The notes under the pieces: generated by a model
The model's database searches: none
Told to the model about the DNA's origin: nothing
The model's input: the letters and a program-made list of their open reading frames with translations, nothing else
Part shown: positions 28,722 to 37,688 of the stretch, piece by piece
Layout: each line of letters opens with the position of its first letter
Position numbering within the stretch: position 1 is the stretch's first letter
Source of the DNA: Caldimonas caldifontis
GTDB taxonomy: Bacteria; Pseudomonadota; Gammaproteobacteria; Burkholderiales; Burkholderiaceae_C
Assembly (NCBI RefSeq): GCF_002930615.1
Contig: NZ_PSNX01000016.1
Span: forward strand, 42,265-106,264
Direction: 5' to 3'
Length of the DNA: 64,000 nt
Program-made: the position numbers and the translations under genes

Positions 28722-29534
28722 ATGCACGCCTTGCTCGCCCGCCTGCCCCTGCTCGGGGCCCTCCTGCTCGCCGGCGCCCTGGTGGCCCAGGCCGCCCGCA
28801 CCCACAGCCCCACCACCTTCGCCCTGGTGGCCAGTTCGGTGCTGATGTTCGGCTTTTCCTGGGCCAACGCCACGCAACTCCTGGGGCCACGCCTGGCCGG
28901 CCGCTTCGTGCTGCTTGCCCTCGTCGTGGGCTGGGTGGCCGAACAGCTCGGCGCCACGATGGGCTGGATCTTCGGCGCCTACCACTACACCGAGGTGCTG
29001 GGCCCGCGCCTGGGCGCTGTGCCCGTGGTCATTCCGCTGATGTGGTTCACGCTGGGCTACACGGCCTACGTGCTGAGCAACTTCATCGTCTGGCGCACGC
29101 CGGCCCATGGCCGCGAGAGCTTCACCGACGCGGCCCTCGTGACCTTTCTGGCCGCGCTCATCCTCACGGCCTTCGACCTGGGCGCCGACCCCTACCTCGT
29201 CTTCACGCTCAAGGCCTGGATCATGGTGAAGACCGACGGGGCCTGGTTCGGTGAAACCGTGCAGGGCTTCTTCGGCTGGGTCTTCGTGTCGTGCGTGATC
29301 ATCGGCGGCTTCCGCTGGCTGGCGCGCAGCGGGGTCCCGGCGCCGTCGGTGGCCTACACGCGCCGGCATGCGGCGCTGCCGCTGCTGCTGTATGCCAGCG
29401 CCCTGGTCTTCCAGGTGGCCCTGGGCAACCCCGTCGAGATCCGCAGCATCGCCGTGTTCGCGATGGGCATCCCGCTGCTGGCCGCCGTGGCCGGCTGGCG
29501 GCTGTGGCAGCCGGTGGCAGGGGGCCGCGCATGA
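28722..29534 (+). CDS. Carotenoid biosynthesis-like membrane protein (CruF/DUF422)
   Basis: 270 residues with about seven membrane segments. GWVAEQLGATMGWIFGAYHYTEVLGPRLGAVPVVIPLMWF is the signature stretch of the CruF/DUF422 family, whose members hydrate the psi end of carotenes in bacterioruberin or myxol synthesis. FDLGADPYLV and the later WIMVKTDGAWFGE-FFGW region also fit. No other crt gene is visible, so the substrate is open. The ATG at 28722 is preferred over upstream in-frame starts that give a non-hydrophobic extension. It overlaps the next gene by ATGA. Confidence 0.75.
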   Translation: MHALLARLPLLGALLLAGALVAQAARTHSPTTFALVASSVLMFGFSWANATQLLGPRLAGRFVLLALVVGWVAEQLGATMGWIFGAYHYTEVLGPRLGAVPVVIPLMWFTLGYTAYVLSNFIVWRTPAHGRESFTDAALVTFLAALILTAFDLGADPYLVFTLKAWIMVKTDGAWFGETVQGFFGWVFVSCVIIGGFRWLARSGVPAPSVAYTRRHAALPLLLYASALVFQVALGNPVEIRSIAVFAMGIPLLAAVAGWRLWQPVAGGRA

Positions 29535-30922
29535 CGCAGCCGCTACCCACCCACGACCCGCGCTGGCGGGCCGACCCCCTGGCCGACCACACCATCACCC
29601 GCGTGCTGAAGGCGCTGGGCAGCGAGGCCCGCCCCTGGGAAGGGCTGGACACGCTGAGCCGGCAGATCGAGGCCTGGCAGCGCAACGGTGACCTTGCCAC
29701 CTGGCAGCCTGACCCGCAGGAGCTGCCCCGCGATGCCGGACGGGCGGTGCGCGAGTACCTCGACCAGGCGGCACGGCTGCCCGAGTGGGCCGATGCCCGC
29801 CGCATCGAGCGCGCCGAAGCCCTCTTCATGGGCCAGGGCCCGCTGTCGTGCCTGCTGCTGTTCTGCGCCAGCCTGCCGGAGTGCTACGTGCGCCCCGACC
29901 TGGCCGCCGTGCTGCATGCCGCGGGCCAGCTGGAACAGCACACCGACTTCCGCATCCGCATGACCGCGGCGATGATCTTCCCGGCCATGATGGCAGGCGG
30001 CCTGACCGACCCGGCCGGCGGTGGTGTGGCGCAGATCCTCAAGGTGCGGCTCATCCACGCCAGCATCCGGCATCTGGTGCTGCGCGGCAGCCCCGAGGCC
30101 GCCCTGGCCTCGCCCGAGCGCCACCGGCCCCGGCTCGATCACGCTCCGGCCCCTGGCACCCGCGCCCTGCACCATGCGATGTGGCGGCACGGCTGGGACG
30201 TGGACCGCGCCGGCCTGCCCTGCAACCAGGAGGAGCTGGCCTACACCCTGCTGACCTTCCACTACGTCTTCCTGCGGGGCATGCGCACGCTGCGCCTGGG
30301 CCTGCCGCCGGCCGACGAAGCCGCCTACCTGCACACCTGGAACGTGGTGGGCGCGCTGCTGGGCATCGAACCCGGCCTGATGCCCGCGGACATGGACCGT
30401 GCCAGCGCGCAGTTCCGGGCCCTGCAGGCCCGAGGGGAAGCGCCGCGGCACAGCGAAGACCCCCGCCCGGCGCTGGCCCGTGCCCTGATGGGCGCGATGA
30501 CCGACACCCTGCCGCTGCGAGCGCTGCGCGACGTGCCCACGCTGCTCACACGCCATCTCTGCGGCCGCGACGTGGCGAAGCTGCTGGGCCTGGACGGCCG
30601 CACCGCCTGGGCCTCGCGCCTGATCTTCTGGACGGGCCTGGGCCTGACCCGGCTGATCGACGGCATCGCCCGCTGGCTGTGGCCCGGCTTTTCACTGTCG
30701 CGGCTCTTCTGCCGCATCCTGGGCTATCACACCATCACCGGCCTGCTGTTGGATCAGACCCGGCCGCTCAAGCTGCCCGACCACTTGTTGTTACAAATCC
30801 ACACAACTGCGCATCACTGGAGTGAGGACGTACACGCTCCTGCCTGGGCGCGCGCCCTGGAGGACAGGCTCACGACGGCCGGGTCCTGGGTGCCCCCGGT
30901 TTCTGCGGCCGACCCGGTGTGA
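29531..30922 (+). CDS. MpaB/Lcp family oxygenase (DUF2236)
   Basis: 463 residues. The middle part (SLPECYVRPDLAAVLH, then ILKVRLIHASIRHLVLR, then GLPCNQEELAYTLLTFHYVFL and LGLPPADEAAYLHTWNVVGALLGI) follows the pattern of the DUF2236 group, which includes the rubber-cleaving latex clearing proteins. The Lys-Val-Arg-Leu-X-His stretch corresponds to the conserved haem-pocket helix of that group. It is expected to bind haem b and act on an unsaturated lipid or polyprenoid. There is no clear signal peptide, so it is probably cytoplasmic or membrane-associated. Start overlaps the carotenoid-type gene, suggesting joint action on a polyprene. Confidence 0.72.
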   Translation: MTQPLPTHDPRWRADPLADHTITRVLKALGSEARPWEGLDTLSRQIEAWQRNGDLATWQPDPQELPRDAGRAVREYLDQAARLPEWADARRIERAEALFMGQGPLSCLLLFCASLPECYVRPDLAAVLHAAGQLEQHTDFRIRMTAAMIFPAMMAGGLTDPAGGGVAQILKVRLIHASIRHLVLRGSPEAALASPERHRPRLDHAPAPGTRALHHAMWRHGWDVDRAGLPCNQEELAYTLLTFHYVFLRGMRTLRLGLPPADEAAYLHTWNVVGALLGIEPGLMPADMDRASAQFRALQARGEAPRHSEDPRPALARALMGAMTDTLPLRALRDVPTLLTRHLCGRDVAKLLGLDGRTAWASRLIFWTGLGLTRLIDGIARWLWPGFSLSRLFCRILGYHTITGLLLDQTRPLKLPDHLLLQIHTTAHHWSEDVHAPAWARALEDRLTTAGSWVPPVSAADPV

Positions 30923-30990
30923 GGCGTCGGCCCCTGCACAGACCGGGATGCCCCTTGGATAATGGGCTGCGTCTTCCACCGGCCTCCTCC

Positions 30991-32757
30991 ATGCCCGCGC
31001 CCTTTGCCCGCCACCTGACCGCCTTGCCCTGGGTGCTGGGACTCTGGCTCGCCTTGCTCGGGGTCGCCCAGGCGGCCCCGCTGACGATCGATGGCCGGCA
31101 GGGCGTGCTGCCGGTCTGGCCTGCCGTGAGCGTGAGCTTCGAAGAGGCCGGCACCGAACGGCGTGTGGACGAGGTGCTGCGCCAGTCTTTCGAGCCCCCA
31201 CCGTCAGCCCACGCGACCCTGGGCGTGCGGCCCGAAGCCGTGTGGCTGCGGGTGCCCCTGTCCGTCAGCCCCGAGGCCGCGGGCGCCTGGGTGCTGGACA
31301 TCGACCACCCGCCCTTGCGCTCGGTCGATCTCTACCTGCTGCGCGAGGGGCAGGTGCAGCAGCGCTGGCAACTGGGCAACCGGCTGGCCGTGTCCGACCG
31401 CCCCTTGCGCACCCGCGGGCACGCGGCCATCGTGCCGCTGGTGGCCGGCGACAGCCAGGAACTGCTGGTACGGGTGCAGACCACGGGCGCACTCATCCTG
31501 CCGATCACCCTCAACCGCGCCGCGGCCTTCAGCGAGCGCGAACAAAGTGAGCAGATGCTCCAGGGCCTGCTGTTGGGGCTGGGCCTGTGCCTGATCATCT
31601 ACAGCCTGGCCCAGTGGGCGGCCACGCGCGAGACGCTGTTCCTGAAGTACACGCTGATGACCTTCGGGAGCCTGATGTTCTCGGTGTACTTCTTCGGCGT
31701 GGGCGCGCAGTACCTGTGGCCGGGCAGCCAGTGGCTCGAAGTGCGCGCCGGCGGGCTGGCCGCGCTGCTGGCCACCACGGGGTCCTTCCTGTTCATTGCG
31801 GAGGCTCTGAGCGGGCCCGACACCTCGCGGCGCTTCGTGCGGGCCATGCAGGCCGGCGCCTGGTTCACAGCCTGCGTGGCCGCGCTCTATGCGCTCGGCG
31901 TGGTCGACACCCGCGTGATCAGCGGCCTGGTCAGCGTGCTGGGCCTGGTGCCTGCACTGATGGGCATGCGCGGCGCCGTCCGGCGCGCCCGCCAGGGCGA
32001 CCCGATCGGCTTCACCTTCCTGCTGGCCTGGACGGTGTACTTCGTCGCGACCGCCATCGTGATCCTCGTGATCAACGGCCGGTTGCCGGTGAATTTCTGG
32101 ACCCAGCATTCCTTCCAGTTCGGCGCCACGCTGGACATGCTGCTCTTCATGCGCGTGCTGGGCCTGCGCCTGAAGGCCCAGCACAGCGCGGCGCTGAACA
32201 TGGCGCGCGAACGCGACACCCTGCGCTCGCTGGCCTACACCGACCCGCTCACCGGCCTGAGCAACCGCCGCGGCATCGATGCCACGCTCAGCGCCAGCCT
32301 GCCCCATTGCCGGGGCGACCAGCTCATGGCGGTGTACCTGATCGACCTGGACGGCTTCAAGCCCATCAACGACCAGCACGGGCACGAGATGGGCGACCAG
32401 CTGCTCATCGCCGTGGCCCGCCGCCTGCGGGAGTGCATGCGCGCCAGCGATGTGGTGGGTCGCCTGGGAGGTGACGAGTTCGTCGTGCTGGCCAGCGGAC
32501 TGCGCAACGAACTGCAGGCGCTGACCATCGGCGAACATCTGCTGGCCTCCTTCCAGGCCCCCTTCGACCTGCCCGGGCTGCACTGTCACGTGGGCCTGAC
32601 CATCGGCTACGCCCTGGCCCCGCTGGATGGTGTCGAGGGCAGCAACCTGCTGCGCGCGGCCGATGCCGCCATGTACGCCGGCAAGCAGGCCGGCAAGGGC
32701 CGGCTGGTGCGCGCCCAAGCCACGGGGCCTGTCCGCCTGGACCCTGCGAACGCCTGA
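30991..32757 (+). CDS. 7TMR-DISM membrane diguanylate cyclase
   Basis: 588 residues. Signal peptide (to about 29), a periplasmic 7TMR-DISMED2-type beta domain (about 33-175; VWLRVPLSV), seven membrane segments (about 188-400), and a GGDEF domain (about 430-580). The active motif RLGGDEF is intact, and RASD five residues before it forms the inhibitory I-site, so it should make cyclic di-GMP and be feedback-controlled. The periplasmic domain may bind a carbohydrate or other small ligand. The MarR gene begins three bases after its stop. Confidence 0.87.
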   Translation: MPAPFARHLTALPWVLGLWLALLGVAQAAPLTIDGRQGVLPVWPAVSVSFEEAGTERRVDEVLRQSFEPPPSAHATLGVRPEAVWLRVPLSVSPEAAGAWVLDIDHPPLRSVDLYLLREGQVQQRWQLGNRLAVSDRPLRTRGHAAIVPLVAGDSQELLVRVQTTGALILPITLNRAAAFSEREQSEQMLQGLLLGLGLCLIIYSLAQWAATRETLFLKYTLMTFGSLMFSVYFFGVGAQYLWPGSQWLEVRAGGLAALLATTGSFLFIAEALSGPDTSRRFVRAMQAGAWFTACVAALYALGVVDTRVISGLVSVLGLVPALMGMRGAVRRARQGDPIGFTFLLAWTVYFVATAIVILVINGRLPVNFWTQHSFQFGATLDMLLFMRVLGLRLKAQHSAALNMARERDTLRSLAYTDPLTGLSNRRGIDATLSASLPHCRGDQLMAVYLIDLDGFKPINDQHGHEMGDQLLIAVARRLRECMRASDVVGRLGGDEFVVLASGLRNELQALTIGEHLLASFQAPFDLPGLHCHVGLTIGYALAPLDGVEGSNLLRAADAAMYAGKQAGKGRLVRAQATGPVRLDPANA

Positions 32758-32760
32758 CAC

Positions 32761-33222
32761 ATGCCCAAGCACCCGTCCGACCCGCTGTCCATCCAGCTCT
32801 ACGACCAGCCTGGCCATCTGATCCGGCGGGCCCACCAGACCGCCGTGGCCCATTTCCACGAGGCCCTGGGGCGCGACGTGACGCCGGTGCAGTACGCAGT
32901 GCTGCGCATGCTGCACGAGCATCCGGGCATCGACCAGGTCACCGCCGCCCAGATGGTGGCGCTGGACACCTCCACCACCGCCGACATCGCCGCCCGGCTG
33001 GAGGCCAAGGGCTGGATCGTGCGCGAACTGCTGCCGCGCCGCCAGCGCCGCCTGCTGCTCACGCCGGCCGGCGAGGCGCTGCTGGCCGAGCTCACGCCCA
33101 AGATGCACCGGATGCAGCAACGGCTCATGGGGCGGCTCGCCCCGGCCGAGCAGGCCGAGTTCATGCGCCTGCTGCGCAAGTTCGTCCACCTCGACGACCC
33201 AACGACCCCGGGTCAACCCTAG
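32761..33222 (+). CDS. MarR family transcriptional regulator
   Basis: 153 residues. Winged-helix core: VTPVQYAVLRMLHEHPGIDQVTAAQMVALDTSTTADIAARLEAKGWIVRE, then the wing with LLPRRQRRLLLTPAGEALL. Helices at both ends form the dimer interface. MarR proteins bind palindromes and are released by aromatic ligands. It lies on the same strand just before vanAB, with a perfect 16-base palindrome in between, so a VanR-like role is likely. Confidence 0.87.
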   Translation: MPKHPSDPLSIQLYDQPGHLIRRAHQTAVAHFHEALGRDVTPVQYAVLRMLHEHPGIDQVTAAQMVALDTSTTADIAARLEAKGWIVRELLPRRQRRLLLTPAGEALLAELTPKMHRMQQRLMGRLAPAEQAEFMRLLRKFVHLDDPTTPGQP

Positions 33223-33270
33223 TTCATCAGCGCCTGCAGGAGGCGTCAGATCGCAGTAAACTTGTCTCAC

Positions 33271-33286
33271 ATTCAGCATACTGAAT
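33271..33286 (+). promoter_or_regulatory. Palindromic operator candidate upstream of vanA
   Basis: ATTCAG, four bases, CTGAAT: a perfect inverted repeat of MarR-site size, 31 bases before the vanA ATG and 48 bases after the MarR stop. The surrounding DNA is the AT-richest of this region. Confidence 0.6.
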
Positions 33287-33317
33287 GACATCCCTTCCCA
33301 GACTGCGAGGTCGCCCC

Positions 33318-34364
33318 ATGTTCCTCAAAAACACCTGGTACGTCGCCTGCACCCCCGACGAGATCGCCGACAAGCCCCTGGGCCGCACCATCGCGGGTGA
33401 AGCGTTGGTGATCTACCGCGCCACCGAAGGCGTGGCCGCGCTGGAAGACTTCTGCCCGCATCGCGGCGCCCCGCTGTCGCTGGGCCGTGTGTGCGAGGGC
33501 AAGCTGGTGTGCGGCTACCATGGCCTGGAGATGGGCTGCGATGGCAAGACCATCGCCATGCCCAACCAGCGCGTGCGGGGCTTCCCGGCCATCCGTGCCT
33601 ACCCGGCGGTGGAGCGTCACGGCTTCATCTGGGTGTGGCCGGGCGACGCGGCCCAGGCCGACGCGGCCCTCATCCCCGACCTGCACTGGGCGAACCACCC
33701 CGACTGGGCCTATGGTGGCGGCCTGTATCACATCCGCTGCGACTACCGCCTCATGATCGACAACCTGATGGATCTCACGCACGAGACCTACGTGCATGCC
33801 AACAGCATCGGTCAGAAGGAGATCGACGAGGCCACCCCCGTCACCAAGGTGGAGGGCGAGCACGTCATCACCAGCCGCCACATGGAAGGCATCATGGCCC
33901 CGCCCTTCTGGCAGATGGCGCTGCGCGGCAACGGCCTGCCCGACGACCAGCCGGTGGACCGCTGGCAGATCTGCCACTTCAACCCGCCCAGCCACGTGAT
34001 GATCGAGGTGGGCGTGGCCCTGGCGGGCCGCGGCGGCTACCACGCTGACCCGAAGGACAAGGCCTCCAGCATCGTGGTGGACTTCATCACACCCGAGACC
34101 GAGACCTCGATCTGGTACTTCTGGGGCATGGCCCGCAACTTCCAGCCGCAGGACGAGGCCCTCACCGCCAAGATCCGCGAAGGTCAGGGCAAGATCTTCT
34201 CGGAGGACCTGGCCATGCTGGAAGGCCAGCAGGCCAACCTCTCGCGCCACCCCGGGCGCAAGCTGCTGGGCCTGAACACCGATGCCGGTGGCGTGCAGGC
34301 GCGCCGCATCCTCGATCGCCTGATCGCCGCGGAACGCGGCGAGTCGGTGGCGGCGGCCGCGTGA
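33318..34364 (+). CDS. vanA: Vanillate O-demethylase oxygenase subunit
   Basis: 348 residues. N-terminal Rieske [2Fe-2S] site: [12 protein letters not shown] and CGYHG (Cys-X-His ... Cys-X2-His). The mononuclear iron site lies in [13 protein letters not shown] (Asp and two His). Length and sequence ([25 protein letters not shown]) fit VanA, which removes the methyl group of vanillate to give protocatechuate and formaldehyde. The ATG at 33318 is preferred to the longer frame from 33285 that starts inside the palindrome. vanB follows after seven bases. Confidence 0.88.
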   Translation: MFLKNTWYVACTPDEIADKPLGRTIAGEALVIYRATEGVAALEDFCPHRGAPLSLGRVCEGKLVCGYHGLEMGCDGKTIAMPNQRVRGFPAIRAYPAVERHGFIWVWPGDAAQADAALIPDLHWANHPDWAYGGGLYHIRCDYRLMIDNLMDLTHETYVHANSIGQKEIDEATPVTKVEGEHVITSRHMEGIMAPPFWQMALRGNGLPDDQPVDRWQICHFNPPSHVMIEVGVALAGRGGYHADPKDKASSIVVDFITPETETSIWYFWGMARNFQPQDEALTAKIREGQGKIFSEDLAMLEGQQANLSRHPGRKLLGLNTDAGGVQARRILDRLIAAERGESVAAAA

Positions 34365-34371
34365 GCGCGCG

Positions 34372-35343
34372 ATGAGCACCGCTCCCGCGTCGCTGCGCGT
34401 CAAGGTCGCGCGCAAGACCGTCGAGGCCGAAGGCATCTGCAGCTTCGAACTGGTGTCGGCCGACGGCCGCCCGCTGCCGGCGTTTTCCGCCGGCTCGCAC
34501 ATCGACGTGCACCTGAGCGGCGGCCTGGTGCGCCAGTACTCGCTGTGCAACGACGCGGCCGAAACGCATCGCTACCTGATCGGCGTGCTGAAGGACCCGG
34601 CCAGCCGTGGCGGCTCGCGCGCCATGCACGAGCAGGTGGTCGAAGGCGACGAGCTCACCATCAGCCCGCCGCGCAACCACTTCGCGCTGGCGCATGACGC
34701 CAAACGCCACCTGCTGCTGGCCGGGGGCATCGGCGTCACCCCTCTGCTGTGCATGGCCGAGCGCCTGGCCGCCACCGGGGGCGTGTTCCACATGCACTAC
34801 TGCACCCGTTCGCGCGCGCGCACGGCCTTCGCCTCGCGCATCGAAGCCTCGGCTTTCGCCGCGCAGGTGCAGTTCCACCACGACGATGGTCCGCCCGAAC
34901 AGCAGTTCCAGCTCGACGCCGTGCTGGCCGGAGCCGACGATCACACCCACCTCTACGTGTGCGGCCCCAAGGGCTTCATGGACGCCGTGCTGGGTGCGGC
35001 GCGCGCGCGCGGCTGGCCCGAAGCGCGGCTGCACTACGAATTCTTCTCCGCCGAGCCGGTGTCCACCGCGGGCGACCGCGCCTTCGAGGTGGTGCTGGCC
35101 AGCTCCGGCCGCGTGGTGCCGGTGCCCGCCGACCAGAGCGTCGTGAAGGCCCTCGCAGCCTGCGGCGTGGACGTGATGGTCTCGTGCGAACAGGGCGTGT
35201 GCGGCACCTGCCTCACGCGCGTGCTCGAAGGCGAGATCGATCACCGCGACGTCTACCTCACCCCCGAGGAACAGGCTGCAGGCGACCAGTTCACGCCCTG
35301 CTGTTCCCGCGCGAAGTCGGCCCGGCTGGTGCTGGATCTTTGA
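34372..35343 (+). CDS. vanB: Vanillate O-demethylase reductase subunit
   Basis: 323 residues: an FMN/NAD-binding ferredoxin-reductase module (about 8-225; [35 protein letters not shown]) and a C-terminal plant-type [2Fe-2S] ferredoxin with CEQGVCGTC and a final TPCCSRA. It passes electrons from NADH to the Rieske centre of VanA. Formaldehyde released by the pair becomes formate, which the formate dehydrogenase encoded earlier in the window could oxidise. Confidence 0.9.
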   Translation: MSTAPASLRVKVARKTVEAEGICSFELVSADGRPLPAFSAGSHIDVHLSGGLVRQYSLCNDAAETHRYLIGVLKDPASRGGSRAMHEQVVEGDELTISPPRNHFALAHDAKRHLLLAGGIGVTPLLCMAERLAATGGVFHMHYCTRSRARTAFASRIEASAFAAQVQFHHDDGPPEQQFQLDAVLAGADDHTHLYVCGPKGFMDAVLGAARARGWPEARLHYEFFSAEPVSTAGDRAFEVVLASSGRVVPVPADQSVVKALAACGVDVMVSCEQGVCGTCLTRVLEGEIDHRDVYLTPEEQAAGDQFTPCCSRAKSARLVLDL

Positions 35344-35417
35344 ACAAGGCATAAGACCGACCTTCCGGGGGCATTTCGTTTGAATCGAAGCGCTGGCTTC
35401 GGTACAGACTCGCGCCT

Positions 35418-37673
35418 GTGAAACTCACCCTCAAGCTCAAGGTCACGCTGATCGCGACCGCGACCATCCTGGCCTTGCTGGGGGTGGTGGGTTACGTCCA
35501 GGACGCGCGCCTGGGCCGGGACTTCCGTGTCGTGCTGGAAACCCAGCAGGACGCTCTGGCCGAATCGGTGGCCGCTCACCTGGGCGACAAGCTCGAAACC
35601 TACCTGACCGTTCTGGAACATTCCGCCTCGCTGGTGGATGAGCGCCTGCTGTCCGATCCCGCGGCCCGCCAGGACTTCCTGTCGCGTCTGTCAGCCGCAC
35701 GGCCGCTGTTCGACGGCCTGGCCCTCGTGGCCCTGGATGGGGAGGTGCTCAGCAACGACCCGCCCCTGGCCCCGCAGCAGCGCATCCAGCTGGCCGACCG
35801 CGAATACTTCCAGCGCGTCTTGCGCGAGGGCCGCAGCGTCGTTTCCCGGCCCTTGATGGCACGCACGGGCGTCGGGCCGGCCGTGCTGATGGCCACGCCC
35901 GTGCGAGATGCCCAGAACCACACGCGGGCCGTGCTGCTGGGAGGGCTGCACCTGCAGCGAGCCAACCTGCTGGGCTTGCTGGCGCATTCGCCGGTCGGGC
36001 GGACCGGCCACTTCGAGGTCATCACGCTGGGTCCTGACCCGGTGTACGTGGTGCATCCCGACCCGGAGCGTCTGATGACCCTGGCCGACCCCGTGCCGCC
36101 GGACACGCGCGATGTGGTCACCCGCAAATCCATTGGGCGGGCTGACTGGGAATTGCGGGTCGTCCTGCCGGCGTGGGAGGCAGCAGCCCCTGTGCGGGAA
36201 GGGCAACGCACACTGGTCCGTGATCTGGCGTTGTTGGGCTTGGCTGCGGCAGCCCTGGTGTGGGCGGTGATGCGCTGGATGTTGCACCCCCTGACGACGC
36301 TGCACCGAGCCATCCACGCCCTGCGCCGCAATCCAGACGCCCAGGTCCGGCTGGACACCCGAAGCCGGGACGAGCGCGGCGACCTGGCGCGCGATTTCGA
36401 AGCCCTCCTCGCGGAACTGCGCACCCGCAAGCAGGAGCTGGCCTCCATCTTCGAAGCCACGACCGACTTCGTGATCCAGACCGATGCGCGGGGCCGTATC
36501 ACCTACCTGAACCCGCAAGCCCGCCAGGTGCTGGGCCTGGCTGCGGACCACCCCGTGCACACGCACGAGTTCAGCGACTTCAATACCCCTGAAACCAATG
36601 CCCAGTTCCGCCAGGAGATCCTGCCCGCGGTGCTGGAAAGGGGACATTGGGTCGGCGAAACCAGTTTTCTCGCTGCAGGAGGGCGTGAGGTGCGCGTGAG
36701 CCATCTTGTGATTGCCCACCGCGACAGGGAGGGCCGAATCGCCCATTTCTCCGGTGTGATGCGCGACATCACGGAAGAGTCGGCCGCCCGCCAGGAAGCC
36801 CAGCGGCAGGCCGCCACGCTGCGCTCGATCGCGGAGCATCTGCCGGCCATCGTGGCCGTGGTCGGCACGGATGAGCGCTACCGCTACGTCAACCAGGCTT
36901 TCGAGCGTTGGCTGGGCAGGCCGAGTCAGGACATCGTGGGTCGTACCGTGCGCGCAGTGCTTGGCGAGTCCGAGTACGAGCGCAGCCAGCCCTGGCTGCA
37001 ACGCGTGCTGGCCGGTGAGTCCGTGAAGTTTGAAAAAGACTACCCCGGCCGCGACGATATCAGGCATCTGTCGATCAGCTACATCCCGCTGCGGCTGGGC
37101 GATGGTGTGGTCGACGGCTTCGTGGGCGTCGCCCAGGACATCACAGTGCACCGCCAGGAAGCCGGCAGACTCAAGGGGCTCGCCGAGACTGACGCACTGA
37201 CCGGTCTGCTCAACCGAGCCGGATTCGAAGCCGATCTTGCGCGCCGCATCCGCGCCGGGGAGGGGCCTGGGCTCGCCCTGCTCTACATCGACCTCGATCA
37301 CTTCAAGCCGATCAACGACCGCCATGGCCACCCGGTGGGCGACCAGCTCCTGCGCCAATTCGCGGCCCGCTTGCGTGCCGTCGTGCGTCCCACGGACGCG
37401 GTGGCACGATTGGGAGGCGACGAGTTCGCGATCGTCTTGTCCGGCATCCGCGAGCCATCCCATGCCGAAACCGTGGCAGCGAAGGTCGTGGAAGCCGCGG
37501 GCGCAGCCTTTGTGGTGGGCGACGCGGAACTGCACATCAGCGCATGCGTCGGGTTGGCCGTCGGGATGCCCGAGGGCGAGTCCGTCGAGGCTCTCGTGGC
37601 GCGCGCCGATACCCAGCTCTATCGAGCCAAGGCCTCAGGACGCAACCGTTGGGTCGCCCCCTCGACGGTTTGA
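35418..37673 (+). CDS. Cache-PAS-PAS diguanylate cyclase
   Basis: 751 residues from a GTG. Membrane segment 8-26; a periplasmic double Cache/PDC sensor (about 40-260; LADREYFQRVLREGRSVVSRP is typical); second membrane segment about 273-292; HAMP (293-345); two PAS domains (about 350-465 and 470-585); GGDEF domain (about 590-745). The RLGGDEF motif is intact and RPTD, five residues ahead, is the I-site. It should make cyclic di-GMP in response to an extracellular ligand plus a cytoplasmic signal. It follows vanB after 74 bases on the same strand. Confidence 0.9.
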   Translation: MKLTLKLKVTLIATATILALLGVVGYVQDARLGRDFRVVLETQQDALAESVAAHLGDKLETYLTVLEHSASLVDERLLSDPAARQDFLSRLSAARPLFDGLALVALDGEVLSNDPPLAPQQRIQLADREYFQRVLREGRSVVSRPLMARTGVGPAVLMATPVRDAQNHTRAVLLGGLHLQRANLLGLLAHSPVGRTGHFEVITLGPDPVYVVHPDPERLMTLADPVPPDTRDVVTRKSIGRADWELRVVLPAWEAAAPVREGQRTLVRDLALLGLAAAALVWAVMRWMLHPLTTLHRAIHALRRNPDAQVRLDTRSRDERGDLARDFEALLAELRTRKQELASIFEATTDFVIQTDARGRITYLNPQARQVLGLAADHPVHTHEFSDFNTPETNAQFRQEILPAVLERGHWVGETSFLAAGGREVRVSHLVIAHRDREGRIAHFSGVMRDITEESAARQEAQRQAATLRSIAEHLPAIVAVVGTDERYRYVNQAFERWLGRPSQDIVGRTVRAVLGESEYERSQPWLQRVLAGESVKFEKDYPGRDDIRHLSISYIPLRLGDGVVDGFVGVAQDITVHRQEAGRLKGLAETDALTGLLNRAGFEADLARRIRAGEGPGLALLYIDLDHFKPINDRHGHPVGDQLLRQFAARLRAVVRPTDAVARLGGDEFAIVLSGIREPSHAETVAAKVVEAAGAAFVVGDAELHISACVGLAVGMPEGESVEALVARADTQLYRAKASGRNRWVAPSTV

Positions 37674-37688
37674 AGCCCGGCGCTCGCT

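Noticed and set aside
26748..29369. 873-codon antisense ORF over leuA and the carotenoid-type gene
   Set aside because: Spans two genuine sense genes and their gap, has no recognisable domain, and shows repeated low-complexity composition.
31204..33291. 695-codon antisense ORF across the diguanylate cyclase and marR genes
   Set aside because: Shadow of two real genes; no start signal or family match.
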